A model generated the notes under the pieces. It was not told the DNA's origin. It saw nothing but the letters and a program-made list of their open reading frames with translations, and did no database searches. A program made the translations under genes and the position numbers. 64,000 bases of DNA from Duganella sp. CF458. Lineage in GTDB: Bacteria > Pseudomonadota > Gammaproteobacteria > Burkholderiales > Burkholderiaceae_D. Shown here piece after piece: positions 1 through 8,624 of the stretch; position 1 is the stretch's first letter, and every line of letters starts with the position of its first letter. The stretch covers positions 62,001 to 126,000 of the forward strand of contig NZ_FOOF01000013.1 in the NCBI RefSeq assembly GCF_900113115.1. The letters are read 5' to 3'.

Positions 1-188
1 TGCTTGCGTTGCTGGGCGCGCAGGCTTGCTTCCCGCGCCGCTTGCTGCTGTGCCGCTTGCACGCCGAACGCGACCCCGGCCGCCAGCAATGCCACGCCCA
101 GCACGCCGGCCAGCAGGAAGGCCGGGTGCACGCGATACAGCGTGCCGCGCCAGCCCGCAGTGGCGAAATCGATCTGCATTGGCCTCAT
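1..188 (-). CDS. PilN/GspM-like inner-membrane assembly protein (partial, C-terminus outside window)
   Basis: Only the first 62 residues lie in the window; the gene runs off the left edge. After a short basic N-terminus there is one hydrophobic segment (about residues 22-42) and then a Gln/Ala/Arg-rich helical stretch. This is the layout of bitopic PilN/GspM/MshJ-type proteins that link the cytoplasmic ring of type IV pilus and type II secretion machines to the periplasm. The ATG at 186-188 overlaps the stop of the upstream PilM/GspL-like gene as ATGA, implying translational coupling; a second in-frame ATG three codons later (177-179) is the alternative start. Family assignment rests mostly on position in the operon. 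Confidence 0.6.
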   Translation of the reverse strand, partial: MRPMQIDFATAGWRGTLYRVHPAFLLAGVLGVALLAAGVAFGVQAAQQQAAREASLRAQQRK

Positions 189-964
189 GCTGCGACTCCC
201 AGTGCGGCAGTGGCGATATGCTTGTCGCTGCTGGCCGGCTTGGCCAACGCTGCCGGAACCTCGCCGCTCAACTGGATCAGGGCCGGCGGCTGCAGGCCAA
301 GCAGCAGGGCCTCGCGCTGCGTCGCCTGGGTCAGCCAGTAATGGTCGGCACCGTGCGGCATGGCGACGTGGCGCACCGCGCGCAGCTTGCCGGCTTCGCA
401 AGCGGCAAGCGCCAGCACGCCGTCTTGCGCGACGCCGAACCAGGCCTCGTTCTTCAACGCGCCCGCATGGCGGTTCCAGGCCGCCACGAAATGAGGCACG
501 ATGGCGGTGACGGTCAATCCCTGCTGGATGGCGGCGTTTTCAATGGCAGCCTTCAGCAGGCGCGGCATCGCAGCAGCCATGAAGGGCGCGCCGGCATTCC
601 AGTCCGCGCTGACGTGCCAGGCAGCCGGCGTTTCGCCAAACAAGGTGTAGAAACGCAGCGCGGCGGCGCCTTCCAGGTCGGCCAGGCGGGCCGCCTGCAC
701 CGGTGGAGTCACTTGCCACAGGCGCACCAGCTCGTCGGACAGCACAAAATTGGCTGCCAAGCCGCCGCTATCCCGGCCTCCGAGCAGCGTGGCCAGGGCG
801 CCCGGCAAGGCATCGGCCACGCCGGCCGCTCCCGCAGTCACTACGGCCAGGGACTGCTCCGCCAGCAGCTCCGGCGCGGCTGAACCCCAGCGCCGCACGC
901 GCAACAGGCGCAAGGCTTGCGGCGTGACTTCGATGCGCAGCGATTGCGTGAAATTCTTAAGCAT
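185..964 (-). CDS. GspL/PilM-like assembly platform protein
   Basis: A 259-residue protein with no signal peptide and no clear transmembrane segment. It begins MLKNFTQSLRIEVTPQALRL and has alternating strand and helix patterns resembling the actin-like cytoplasmic domain of PilM/GspL/MshI proteins. It lies just downstream of gspE (overlap 957-964) and upstream of a PilN/GspM-like gene (ATGA overlap), the usual gspE-L-M or pilM-N order. In such systems this protein recruits the ATPase to the inner-membrane platform. Sequence similarity is weak by eye, so the call rests largely on context. Distant MSHA-type MshI is the main alternative. Confidence 0.55.
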   Translation of the reverse strand: MLKNFTQSLRIEVTPQALRLLRVRRWGSAAPELLAEQSLAVVTAGAAGVADALPGALATLLGGRDSGGLAANFVLSDELVRLWQVTPPVQAARLADLEGAAALRFYTLFGETPAAWHVSADWNAGAPFMAAAMPRLLKAAIENAAIQQGLTVTAIVPHFVAAWNRHAGALKNEAWFGVAQDGVLALAACEAGKLRAVRHVAMPHGADHYWLTQATQREALLLGLQPPALIQLSGEVPAALAKPASSDKHIATAALGVAA

Positions 965-2642
965 GCAAGGTCACCCGCTTGATTTCCGCCAATGTGGTAT
1001 CGCCGCGCCGCACCACTTCCAGCGCGGCGTGGCGCAGGCTGCGCGTGCCGTTGGCATAGGCGGCAGCCTTGATCTGGCGGATCGGCCGCTTTTCCACGAT
1101 CAGTTCGCGGATTTCGTCGTTCAAGGTCAGGATCTCCGCGATCGAGCGGCGCCCCTTGTAGCCGGTGCCGCGGCAATCCCCGCAGCCCTTGCCTTCCTTG
1201 AAGCTGTATTCATAGACGTCGGCGCGCGACAGGCCCACGCTGGCCAGTTCATCGTCCGACGGCGTCACCTCCACCGCGCAATGCGGGCAGTTGATGCGCA
1301 CCAGGCGCTGCGCCCAGATGCCGTTCAGCGCCGACACGAATGCATACGGGTCGATACCCATGTGGGTAAAGCGCCCGAACACGTCGAACACGTTGTTGGC
1401 GTGGACGGTGGTCAGCACCAGGTGGCCCGTCAGTGCCGACTGCACGGCGATTTCGGCCGTTTCGCGGTCGCGGATCTCGCCCACCATGATCTTGTCCGGG
1501 TCATGGCGCAGGATCGAGCGCAAGCCCTTGGCGAAGGTCAGGCCCTTCTTTTCGTTGACCGGGATCTGCAGGATGCCCGGCAGCTGGTACTCCACCGGAT
1601 CTTCAATGGTGATGATCTTCTCGCGGCCGTTATGAATCTCGGTCAGCGCCGCGTACAGCGTGGTGGTCTTGCCGGAACCGGTCGGCCCGGTCACCAGCAA
1701 CATGCCGTAGGCCTCCTGCGCCAGCGCGCGCAGGGTCGACAGGGACGCCTCGTCGAAGCCCAGCGCCTCCAGCGTCAGCGAGCCATAGGATTCGATCATG
1801 GCGCGCTTGTCCAGGATACGGATCACCGCGTCCTCGCCGTGAATGGACGGCATGATCGATACCCGCAAGTCGATCTCGCGCCCCATCGACTCCACGCGGA
1901 AGCTGCCGTCCTGCGGCACGCGGCGCTCCGCGATGTCCAGCTCGGCCAGCACCTTCAAGCGCGAAATGATCTGCTCCGCCACGTCGATGCCGTTGACCGC
2001 AGTGGCGTGGTCCAGCACGCCGTCCACCCGGTATTTGACGGCCAGGCCGCCCGCAGTCGACTCCAGGTGGATATCGGAGGCGCCCGCCTTCAAGGCGTCG
2101 TACAGGGTCGAATTGACCAGCCGCACGGCCGGGCTGGCGCCCTCCGACACCGAGGCAAACGACAGCACCGCCGCCGTCTTGCCGTCGCGCCGCATGCCCT
2201 CCCCGCCCGGCACCAGGGTATCGACGGCACGCGCCGATTCTTCCTGTTTCGACAGGTAGGCCTGGATGTCGGCCTGCAGAGCCAGCCGCAATTGCAGCGG
2301 CGCGGCCGCCGAGCAGCGCGCCTGGGTCGCCAGCCAGGTCTGCAAATCGAGGTCGAACGGATCGGCGATCACGCCCACCGCCGCCCCCTCGTGGGAGCGC
2401 AGCAGCACGCAATGGCGCGCCATCGCCTGCGACAGCGGCAGCAGGTTGAAGGCCGGCTCGAACGCCAGCATGTCCGCCGTTTCCAGCACGGCCAGGCCGA
2501 AAGGCTGGGCCAGCGCCCGCACCGCCATGCGCGGTTCGATGCCGGACAAGTCTTCCAGTTCTTCCACCAGGCTGCGCTTGGACAGCGCGCACTGCGCACG
2601 CGCCTTCGCCAGCAGGTTAGCGTCAAGTACCGGCAACGTCAT
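957..2642 (-). CDS. gspE: Type II secretion / pilus assembly ATPase GspE (PulE family)
   Basis: 561 residues, the usual length for GspE/PulE/PilB hexameric secretion ATPases that drive pseudopilus assembly from the cytoplasmic side of the inner membrane. Visible motifs are Walker A GPTGSGKTTT (Lys near residue 325), the Walker B/Asp box region KIMVGEIRDRETAE, the His box HLVLTTVHANN, and a tetracysteine zinc site CPHC (about 451-454) and CGDC (about 485-488). The N-terminal 150 residues form the N1E-like domain. The start overlaps the gspF stop by 4 bp (ATGA) and the end overlaps the GspL-like gene by 8 bp, so this is a tightly coupled operon. Whether the machine secretes proteins or builds a short pilus cannot be told from this fragment. 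Confidence 0.93.
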   Translation of the reverse strand: MTLPVLDANLLAKARAQCALSKRSLVEELEDLSGIEPRMAVRALAQPFGLAVLETADMLAFEPAFNLLPLSQAMARHCVLLRSHEGAAVGVIADPFDLDLQTWLATQARCSAAAPLQLRLALQADIQAYLSKQEESARAVDTLVPGGEGMRRDGKTAAVLSFASVSEGASPAVRLVNSTLYDALKAGASDIHLESTAGGLAVKYRVDGVLDHATAVNGIDVAEQIISRLKVLAELDIAERRVPQDGSFRVESMGREIDLRVSIMPSIHGEDAVIRILDKRAMIESYGSLTLEALGFDEASLSTLRALAQEAYGMLLVTGPTGSGKTTTLYAALTEIHNGREKIITIEDPVEYQLPGILQIPVNEKKGLTFAKGLRSILRHDPDKIMVGEIRDRETAEIAVQSALTGHLVLTTVHANNVFDVFGRFTHMGIDPYAFVSALNGIWAQRLVRINCPHCAVEVTPSDDELASVGLSRADVYEYSFKEGKGCGDCRGTGYKGRRSIAEILTLNDEIRELIVEKRPIRQIKAAAYANGTRSLRHAALEVVRRGDTTLAEIKRVTLHA

Positions 2643-3823
2643 GCCATTTCTCCAGCCAGGTCAAAAATCGGCATATACAGAAGCACCACGATGGCGCCCA
2701 CCACCAGGCCGATACAGGCCATCAGCAGCGGTTCGAAAGTCCGAGTGAAGCGGTCGATCCAGCGCCCGATCTCGCCGTCGTAGAAGGCTGCCGACTGGGT
2801 CAGCATCGCCCCCATTTCGCCGGTACGCTCGCCCACGCGCAGCATGCGCAGCGAAATCGGCGTGGTCAATCCATTGGCTTCGAAGGCGGACGACAGCGGC
2901 AAGCCCGCCTCGATCATGGCACGCGCGCCTTGCAAGCCTTCCTTCACATTGGCCGACACCATGGCCTGCACGGTGTCCACCGCATGGAGGATGGTGATGC
3001 CGCCCTCGCTCAGCATGCCCAGCGTCAGGTACAGGCGCGAAAGCTCATAGATCTTGACGCGCTCGCCGACGCCGGGCAAGCGGGCCAGCAGGCGCGCCAT
3101 GCTGCCGCTGCGCACCAGGTGGCGCACGCCGAACACCGCGCCGCCGATGGCGGCGGCCAGGCCGGCCACCAGCGGCAACGTATGCGCGGCGGCGAACTGG
3201 CCCCAGCTCAGCATGAGTTGCGACATCCACGGCAGGTTGCGCCCCGCGCCCTGGTATACCTCCGCAAAGCGCGGCACCACATAGGCAATCAGGAACATCG
3301 ACACGCCGCCGCCCACCAGCAACAGGATGCAGGGGTAGATGGCCGCGCTCACCAGCTTGGCGCGCACCAGGTCCACCCGTTGCTGGTAGTCGATGAAACG
3401 TTCGAGGGAGCGCGGCAGGTCGCTGGTGCCCTCCGCCGCCTTGACGATGCCCACGTACAGCGGCGGGAACAACTGCGGCTGGTCGGCCAGTACCGTGGAA
3501 AAACGCTGGCCTTCGCGCAAGCCGGCCAGCATGCGTTCCAGCACGCCGCGCGTGGCCGGTGCCGCTTCCTTCTCCAGCAACGCTTCCAGCGCTTCCACCA
3601 CGCCCAGGCCGGCGTTCAGCAGCGCCAGCAATTCCTGGCTGAAAAGAACCAGGGACAGTGCCTTGGCCTTGCCGGCGCGCAGGCCGGCGCTGCGCGGCGC
3701 GATGGCACTGACGAACAGGCCGCGCGCTTCCACTTGGCGGCGCGCGTCGGCCTCGTCGCGGCCATCGATCACCAATTGGCCGACCGCCATGTCCGGCGAC
3801 AGGGTGCGTACGTCGAACTGCAT
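2639..3823 (-). CDS. gspF: Type II secretion inner-membrane platform protein GspF
   Basis: 394 residues, normal for GspF/PilC polytopic platform proteins. The protein holds two related GspF domains (about residues 60-185 and 265-390), each ending in a hydrophobic segment, with a further membrane segment near residue 215. The ends of these repeats show typical signatures such as KLVSAAIYPCILLL and the C-terminal FEPLLMACIGLVVGAI. It sits between gspG (19-bp gap) and gspE (4-bp overlap), so all three are probably one transcript. It is expected to couple the ATPase to pseudopilin assembly. The N-terminal ~50 residues are a soluble GspF_N-like region starting MQFDVRTLS. Confidence 0.93.
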   Translation of the reverse strand: MQFDVRTLSPDMAVGQLVIDGRDEADARRQVEARGLFVSAIAPRSAGLRAGKAKALSLVLFSQELLALLNAGLGVVEALEALLEKEAAPATRGVLERMLAGLREGQRFSTVLADQPQLFPPLYVGIVKAAEGTSDLPRSLERFIDYQQRVDLVRAKLVSAAIYPCILLLVGGGVSMFLIAYVVPRFAEVYQGAGRNLPWMSQLMLSWGQFAAAHTLPLVAGLAAAIGGAVFGVRHLVRSGSMARLLARLPGVGERVKIYELSRLYLTLGMLSEGGITILHAVDTVQAMVSANVKEGLQGARAMIEAGLPLSSAFEANGLTTPISLRMLRVGERTGEMGAMLTQSAAFYDGEIGRWIDRFTRTFEPLLMACIGLVVGAIVVLLYMPIFDLAGEMA

Positions 3824-3842
3824 CGTTCAGGCCGCGCTGTGC

Positions 3843-4274
3843 TTACTGGGCGCCGATGTCGGCGTTCTCGCCTTCGCCGCCCGGCTGGCCATCCTTGCCG
3901 AGGGAGATGATGTCATAGTCAGCCTTGGCGCCGGGCGCCTTGTACTGGTATGGGCGGCCCCATGGATCGGGCGGCACGCCCTTTTTCAGGTAGGGACCGT
4001 TCCACTTGGCACCGGCCGTGGCCGGCGCTGCCAGCAAGGCGGCCAAGCCTTCTTCCGTGCTCGGATAGCGGCCGACGTCCAGGCGGTAGGTGTCGAGCGC
4101 CTTGTCGAAAGCCTCGACCTGCGCCTTGGCCACCGTGACTTCGGACTTGCCCAGTTGCGAGAAGTATTTCGGGCCAACGTAGGCGGCCAGCAGGCCGATG
4201 ATGACAATCACCACCAGCAGCTCAAGCAGGGTGAAGCCTTTGCTGTTCTTGCCATGGATCCGTGCTGCAAACAT
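3843..4274 (-). CDS. gspG: Type II secretion major pseudopilin GspG
   Basis: 143 residues from the ATG at 4272-4274. A longer in-frame start at 4316 exists, but 4274 is preferred because GGAGG lies 7 bases upstream and it gives a standard class III leader. The prepilin peptidase site is ...GKNSKG|FTLLELLVV, with cleavage after Gly13 and the conserved Glu at mature position 5. The hydrophobic helix follows, and then the GspG-type C-terminus with DPWGRPYQYKAPG and the calcium-loop-like SLGKDGQPGGEGENADI. The encoded protein is the main subunit of the periplasmic pseudopilus. It is the first gene of the leftward operon and faces a PEP-CTERM gene across a 337-bp divergent region. Confidence 0.95.
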   Translation of the reverse strand: MFAARIHGKNSKGFTLLELLVVIVIIGLLAAYVGPKYFSQLGKSEVTVAKAQVEAFDKALDTYRLDVGRYPSTEEGLAALLAAPATAGAKWNGPYLKKGVPPDPWGRPYQYKAPGAKADYDIISLGKDGQPGGEGENADIGAQ

Positions 4275-4611
4275 CCGTACCACCTCCGCCTTGAATAGAA
4301 CAGCGAAGGCTACCACGCGGGTTTAGGTTTCGACAATTTTTTCTGCGGTGTGCCGCGCCCTTGTCTCAGCTGAGACATTTTGCCCAAAAATGTTATTAAA
4401 AGTGTCGCAAAATTTTCACAAGATAATTCCTACAGGCACCTCAATTTCTTCATAGGACTCACCGAACTTTATTTGCTTTTTCCGTAAGAAAATGAAATTA
4501 ACATCATTGAAATTTTATCCACTTCCCATCGTGTCATTGTTATATTTCATTGCAACCTGTGCAACACGGGTTTCGCCGTTTTCGGATCACTAAAAAGCAA
4601 GGGAACGCATC
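4275..4611. promoter_or_regulatory. Divergent intergenic region between gspG and PEP-CTERM gene
   Basis: 337 bases without a gene, clearly richer in A and T than the flanking genes. It must hold the promoters of the leftward gspG operon and the rightward PEP-CTERM/protease pair. A perfect 16-bp palindrome lies at 4362-4377, nearer gspG. A TTATAT that could serve as a rightward -10 box occurs near 4540, but no good -35 partner was found. The strong GGAGG for gspG lies at its left edge, and AAGGGA precedes the rightward ATG at 4612. No small ORF with a convincing start was seen. Confidence 0.6.
4362..4377. repeat. Perfect 16-bp palindrome, candidate operator
   Basis: TGTCTCAGCTGAGACA is its own reverse complement. 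It lies about 90 bases upstream of the gspG start codon and 235 bases upstream of the PEP-CTERM start. Its size and symmetry fit a dimeric regulator such as a LuxR-type protein. A looser TGTC...GACA dyad occurs at 32156-32173 inside the EPS operon. No bound protein is known; EpsA, encoded at 9050-9733, is one guess. Confidence 0.45.
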
Positions 4612-5355
4612 ATGAATGTACATTTCACTCGCATTAAACAATTGGCCGGCTGCGCGCTGGTCGGCGTTGCGGCCATGCTGGCCGCACCGGCCCACGCTGG
4701 CGTGGCCAACCTGGATTCGCAAGCGCCCATGGTGTATAACCATGGCGAACAATTCCTGGATGGTGGCCTCAGCTTTACCGCCCGGATTTCAGCCTATGTG
4801 CAGTCGCTCGGCATCACCGACGGCCTCGGCGGCACCATTCTTGACGGCAGCAATCCGAATAGCTGCGGCGCGATTATCGATTGCCCCGCCGGCAATACCA
4901 GCAAGTATTACGCGGGCTGGAATGACGGCTCGGTCGACGTCCAGCGCGGCGGCGGCTTCTATTCCCTGAACTCCCTGCGCTTCTCCTTCTTCGCCCCGGT
5001 GGGCGGCCAGCCGGACGGCAGCTACGGCCAACTGGTGCTGAAAGCCACCACCATGGACGGCAACACCGTCACCCGCAGCGCCGACTTCGCCGGCCAGGAT
5101 GGCAACGGCCACTTTATGTTCTCGACCTGGAACCTGGACGCCGATTTCGCTGCCCTGCACCTGGCTAACCTGAACATCAGCGCCTGCCTGTTCGACGGCA
5201 ACGGCGGCTGCCAGAACATGGCCGATTGGGCGCCGTACGCAGCCCAGTTCGCGATCGACGACCTCGCCTTCGCGGTGCCGCTGCCAGGCTCCGCCCCGCT
5301 GCTGCTGCTCGGCCTGGCCGGCCTGGCCGCCATGCGCCGCCGTCGTGCCCAATAA
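4612..5355 (+). CDS. PEP-CTERM-like surface protein (QFxxD type)
   Basis: 247 residues with a Sec signal peptide ending near APAHA (about residue 29). The C-terminal sorting tail reads VPLPGSAPLLLLGLAGLAA followed by MRRRRAQ: a short proline motif, a hydrophobic helix and an Arg cluster. This is the exosortase recognition layout, with VPLPGS in place of the usual VPEP. Just before the tail is QFAIDDLAF, matching the QFxxD motif that names one PEP-CTERM family (from memory, NF038120). After export the tail should be cleaved by exosortase B (34409-35284). The gene has a clear AAGGGA ribosome site and lies 21 bases before the S8 protease, probably co-transcribed. The mature domain has no function I recognise. 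Confidence 0.85.
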   Translation: MNVHFTRIKQLAGCALVGVAAMLAAPAHAGVANLDSQAPMVYNHGEQFLDGGLSFTARISAYVQSLGITDGLGGTILDGSNPNSCGAIIDCPAGNTSKYYAGWNDGSVDVQRGGGFYSLNSLRFSFFAPVGGQPDGSYGQLVLKATTMDGNTVTRSADFAGQDGNGHFMFSTWNLDADFAALHLANLNISACLFDGNGGCQNMADWAPYAAQFAIDDLAFAVPLPGSAPLLLLGLAGLAAMRRRRAQ

Positions 5356-5376
5356 TCGGATTACAAGGATAAACAT

Positions 5377-8300
5377 ATGAAACTGCGACCATTGACCCTG
5401 GCCGTGCTGGCCGTGCTGTCCGGCCTGGCCGTGCAAGCCGGCGCTGAAGAAGCGCGCCACTCCTACATCGTGCAACTGGCCGACGCGCCGGTCGCCAACT
5501 ATACCGGCGGCGTCAGCGGCCTGGCTGCCACCAAGCCGGCCGCCGGCAACCGCCTCGACGTCAGCGCACAGAATGTGCAGGACTACATCGCCTACCTCGA
5601 CCAGCAGCAAAGCAGCGCCACCGCCATCGTGCCGGACGCGCAGATCGTGCACAAGTACAAGCTGGTCCTGAACGGCTTCGCAGCCCGCCTGACCGACGCC
5701 GAAGTGCGCGCCCTGAAGAAATCCAGCGCCGTGGCCAACATCAGCGCCGACGAAGCACGCACCCTGGACACCAACTACACGCCGAAATTCCTCGGCCTGG
5801 ATACCCCGGGCGACGGCCTGTGGTCCAAGCTGGGCGGCAGCGACAAGGCCGGTGAGAACGTGGTGATCGGCATCGTCGACGGCGGCATCTGGCCTGAGCA
5901 TACCTCCTACGCCGACCGCGTCGACAACCAGGGCAAGCCTACTTTCGACGTCGGCGGCACCCTGGCGTACGACACCCCCTCCAACTGGAACGGCGCCTGC
6001 TCGACCGGCGAAGGCTTCACCGCCAACCATTGCAACAACAAGCTGATTGGCGCACGCTACTTCAACGCCGGCTTCCTGGCCAGCGGCCGTCCGCTGCACT
6101 GGACCGACTTTGTCTCGCCGCGCGACTCGCTGGCCGGCGCCACCGGCCATGGCGGCCACGGCGACCACACCGCGACCACGGCAGGCGGCAACTCCGGTGC
6201 GATCGGCACCCTGTCGGGCATTCCGATCGGCAGCATGTCCGGCATGGCGCCGCGCGCCCGCATCGCCGCCTACAAGGTGTGCTGGACCTATCCTGATGCC
6301 ACCGCCACCGACGGCACCGGCACCCGCAATTCCTGCTTCAACTCCGACAGCGTCGCGGCGATCGACCAGGCCGTGGCCGACGGCGTGCACGTGCTGAACT
6401 ACTCGATCAGCGGTTCGCAGACCAGCGTCACCGACCCGGTCGAAATGGCCTTCTTCAATGCCGCCGCCGCGGGCGTGTTCGTCGCCGCTTCGGCCGGCAA
6501 CTCCGGCCCGGCCAACGCCGTGGCCCACCTGTCGCCTTGGCTGACCACCGTCGCCGCGTCGACCCACAACCGCGCCAGCATCGCTACCGTCAACCTGGTC
6601 GGCGGCGCCAGCTACAGCGGCGCGTCCTACAACCAGGCGGTGCTGCCGGACACCCCGACCATCCTGGCGCGCGACGCCGCCGTCAAGCCATACGCCCAGT
6701 TGAGCGCCACCGACAAGGCCGCCGCCCGCCTGTGCTACACCGAAGCGGACCGCGCCACCTACGGCGGCGGCCCGGACGCGGCGCTCGACCCGGCCAAGGC
6801 CGGCGGCAAGGTCCTGCTGTGCGAACGTGGCAACAGCGCCCGCGTCGACAAGTCGCGTGCGGTCAAGGAAGCCGGCGGCGCCGGCATGATCCTGATGGAC
6901 ACCTCCGCCGCCCAGGCGCCGGCAGCCGACCCGCACAGCATTCCGACCGTGCACCTGAACTTTGCCGACGGTTCCGCCGCCCGCACCTGGATCACGGCCC
7001 ATCCGGAAGGCGCCAGCAATATGGGCAAGTCGGTGCTGACCACCAGCGCCGTGCCGGCCCCGCAAATGGCCAGCTTCTCCTCGCGCGGCCCGAACAAGCA
7101 CAACGCCAACATCCTCAAGCCTGACCTGACCGCGCCTGGCGTGGACATCCTGGCCGGCGTGACCGCCGACTACAACACCCCGGCCGAGCGCGACGCCATC
7201 GCCAACGGCACCCTGACGCCGTACGCCAACTGGGCCAGCTACCAGGGCACTTCGATGTCGAGCCCGCACGTGGCCGGCCTCGGCGCCCTGATGCGCCAGG
7301 CCCACCCTGACTGGTCGCCTGCTGCCATCAAGTCGGCGCTGATGACCACCGCCTACGACACCTTCGCCGACGGCCAGCCAGGCATGGCGGCCGGCACCCT
7401 GCCATGGGGCCAGGGCGCAGGCCATGTCCGTCCCAACAAGGCGGTCGATCCGGGCCTGGTGTATGACTCCGGCCCGGTCGACTGGATCCGCTTCATGTGC
7501 GGCATCCCGGGCACCCTGTCGGCCAGCTTCTGCGCACCATACGGCGCCATCCAGCCGTACAACCTGAACCTGGCCTCGCTGACCGCCGCCTCTGTGCTGG
7601 GCAAGTTGACCATGACCCGTACCGTGACCAACGTCGGCAGCCAGGAAGCCACCTACACCGCCAACGCCACCCTGCCAGGCTTCAACGTGGTGGTCAGCCC
7701 GGCCACCCTGACGCTGGCGCCAGGCGCCAAGGCCACGTTCACCGTCAACCTGACCAACGTCAGCGCGCCGGCCAACACCTGGGCCTACGGCAGCCTGACC
7801 TGGAACGATGGCGCAGGCCACGTCGTGCGCAGCCCGCTCTCGGCACGTCCAGCCATGATCGCGGTGCCGTCCAAGCTGTATAACGAGGCGGCATCCGGCA
7901 GCTCTTCGTTCGCCATCGGCGCCGGCTTCACCGGCCCATTGGCGGCCATCAAGGGCGGCCTGAAAGCGGCGACCCGCAGCGCAGCCACCATCGGCACCGA
8001 CGCCTCGGCCGACGGCGGCGTGGCAGCCTGCCGTGCCGGCGGCAGCGCCGGCGTCAAGGTGCACAGCGTGACCGTGCCCGCCAATGCACTGGTGGCGCGC
8101 TTCTCCCTGTTCGACGTCGATACCTCCGGCCACCAGGCTGGCGACCACGACGACCTGGACCTGCTGGTATTGAACGGCGCCGGCACCCAGGTGGGCTCGA
8201 GCGGCGGTGCCACCTCCAACGAGGTGGTAACGCTGAACCAGCCGGCTGCCGGCAATTACAAGGTGTGCGTGATCGGCTACGCGCCGATGGGCGGCAGCTC

Positions 8301-8562
8301 GAACTACACGCTGTCCTCGTGGACCGTGGCCAAGGACGAAATGGCCGGCAACCTGAAACTGGGCCTGCCTTCCATGGTGTTCACCGGCGCCACCTCGACC
8401 ATCAGCGCCTCCTGGTCCGGACTGGGCAACGCCAAGCACCTGGGCGCGGTTGTGTTCACCGCGCCAGGCGGCAATGTGTCGACCACCCTGCTGGAAGTCG
8501 ACACCACCGTACCGGTGCCTGAGAAAAACCAGCAACGCAATGCAGCAGTGGTACGCAACTAA
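5377..8562 (+). CDS. Secreted subtilisin-like serine protease (S8), multidomain
   Basis: 1061 residues with a Sec signal peptide ending near residue 23. In order there is an inhibitor I9 propeptide (about 28-130), a catalytic S8 domain with a PA insertion (about 450-560), a fibronectin-like plant-subtilase-type domain (about 740-850) and a C-terminal pre-peptidase (PPC)-like beta domain (about 900-1010). Catalytic residues are Asp168 in GIVDGGIWPEH, His261 in GGHGDHTATTAGG, Asn375 in SAGNSGP and Ser626 in YQGTSMSSPHVAG. The usual HGTH motif is HGDH here. No membrane anchor or PEP-CTERM tail is present, so the product is probably released. AAGGATAAAC precedes the ATG. It follows the PEP-CTERM gene and ends at a strong terminator. 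Confidence 0.95.
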   Translation: MKLRPLTLAVLAVLSGLAVQAGAEEARHSYIVQLADAPVANYTGGVSGLAATKPAAGNRLDVSAQNVQDYIAYLDQQQSSATAIVPDAQIVHKYKLVLNGFAARLTDAEVRALKKSSAVANISADEARTLDTNYTPKFLGLDTPGDGLWSKLGGSDKAGENVVIGIVDGGIWPEHTSYADRVDNQGKPTFDVGGTLAYDTPSNWNGACSTGEGFTANHCNNKLIGARYFNAGFLASGRPLHWTDFVSPRDSLAGATGHGGHGDHTATTAGGNSGAIGTLSGIPIGSMSGMAPRARIAAYKVCWTYPDATATDGTGTRNSCFNSDSVAAIDQAVADGVHVLNYSISGSQTSVTDPVEMAFFNAAAAGVFVAASAGNSGPANAVAHLSPWLTTVAASTHNRASIATVNLVGGASYSGASYNQAVLPDTPTILARDAAVKPYAQLSATDKAAARLCYTEADRATYGGGPDAALDPAKAGGKVLLCERGNSARVDKSRAVKEAGGAGMILMDTSAAQAPAADPHSIPTVHLNFADGSAARTWITAHPEGASNMGKSVLTTSAVPAPQMASFSSRGPNKHNANILKPDLTAPGVDILAGVTADYNTPAERDAIANGTLTPYANWASYQGTSMSSPHVAGLGALMRQAHPDWSPAAIKSALMTTAYDTFADGQPGMAAGTLPWGQGAGHVRPNKAVDPGLVYDSGPVDWIRFMCGIPGTLSASFCAPYGAIQPYNLNLASLTAASVLGKLTMTRTVTNVGSQEATYTANATLPGFNVVVSPATLTLAPGAKATFTVNLTNVSAPANTWAYGSLTWNDGAGHVVRSPLSARPAMIAVPSKLYNEAASGSSSFAIGAGFTGPLAAIKGGLKAATRSAATIGTDASADGGVAACRAGGSAGVKVHSVTVPANALVARFSLFDVDTSGHQAGDHDDLDLLVLNGAGTQVGSSGGATSNEVVTLNQPAAGNYKVCVIGYAPMGGSSNYTLSSWTVAKDEMAGNLKLGLPSMVFTGATSTISASWSGLGNAKHLGAVVFTAPGGNVSTTLLEVDTTVPVPEKNQQRNAAVVRN

Positions 8563-8595
8563 AGTGGTACGCAGCTAAGCTGCCGCTGCACCCGG

Positions 8596-8624
8596 AAACG
8601 CCGCGCTGGTCGCGGCGTTTTTTT
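8596..8624. terminator. Rho-independent terminator, likely bidirectional
   Basis: A 10-bp stem (AAACGCCGCG / CGCGGCGTTT) with a five-base loop is followed by seven T on the plus strand. It ends the protease transcript. The A/T ends also serve the convergent lipoprotein gene, whose TAA stop at 8623-8625 is built into the T-run. Confidence 0.9.

Noticed and set aside
750..2783. A plus-strand open frame of 677 codons opposite gspE
   Set aside because: The minus-strand GspE has Walker A, Walker B and zinc motifs. The plus-strand frame has none.
4789..8535. A minus-strand open frame of 1248 codons opposite the S8 protease
   Set aside because: Gly/Val/Ala/Arg-rich shadow with no signal peptide or motif. 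The plus strand encodes the full catalytic triad, signal peptide and ribosome site.
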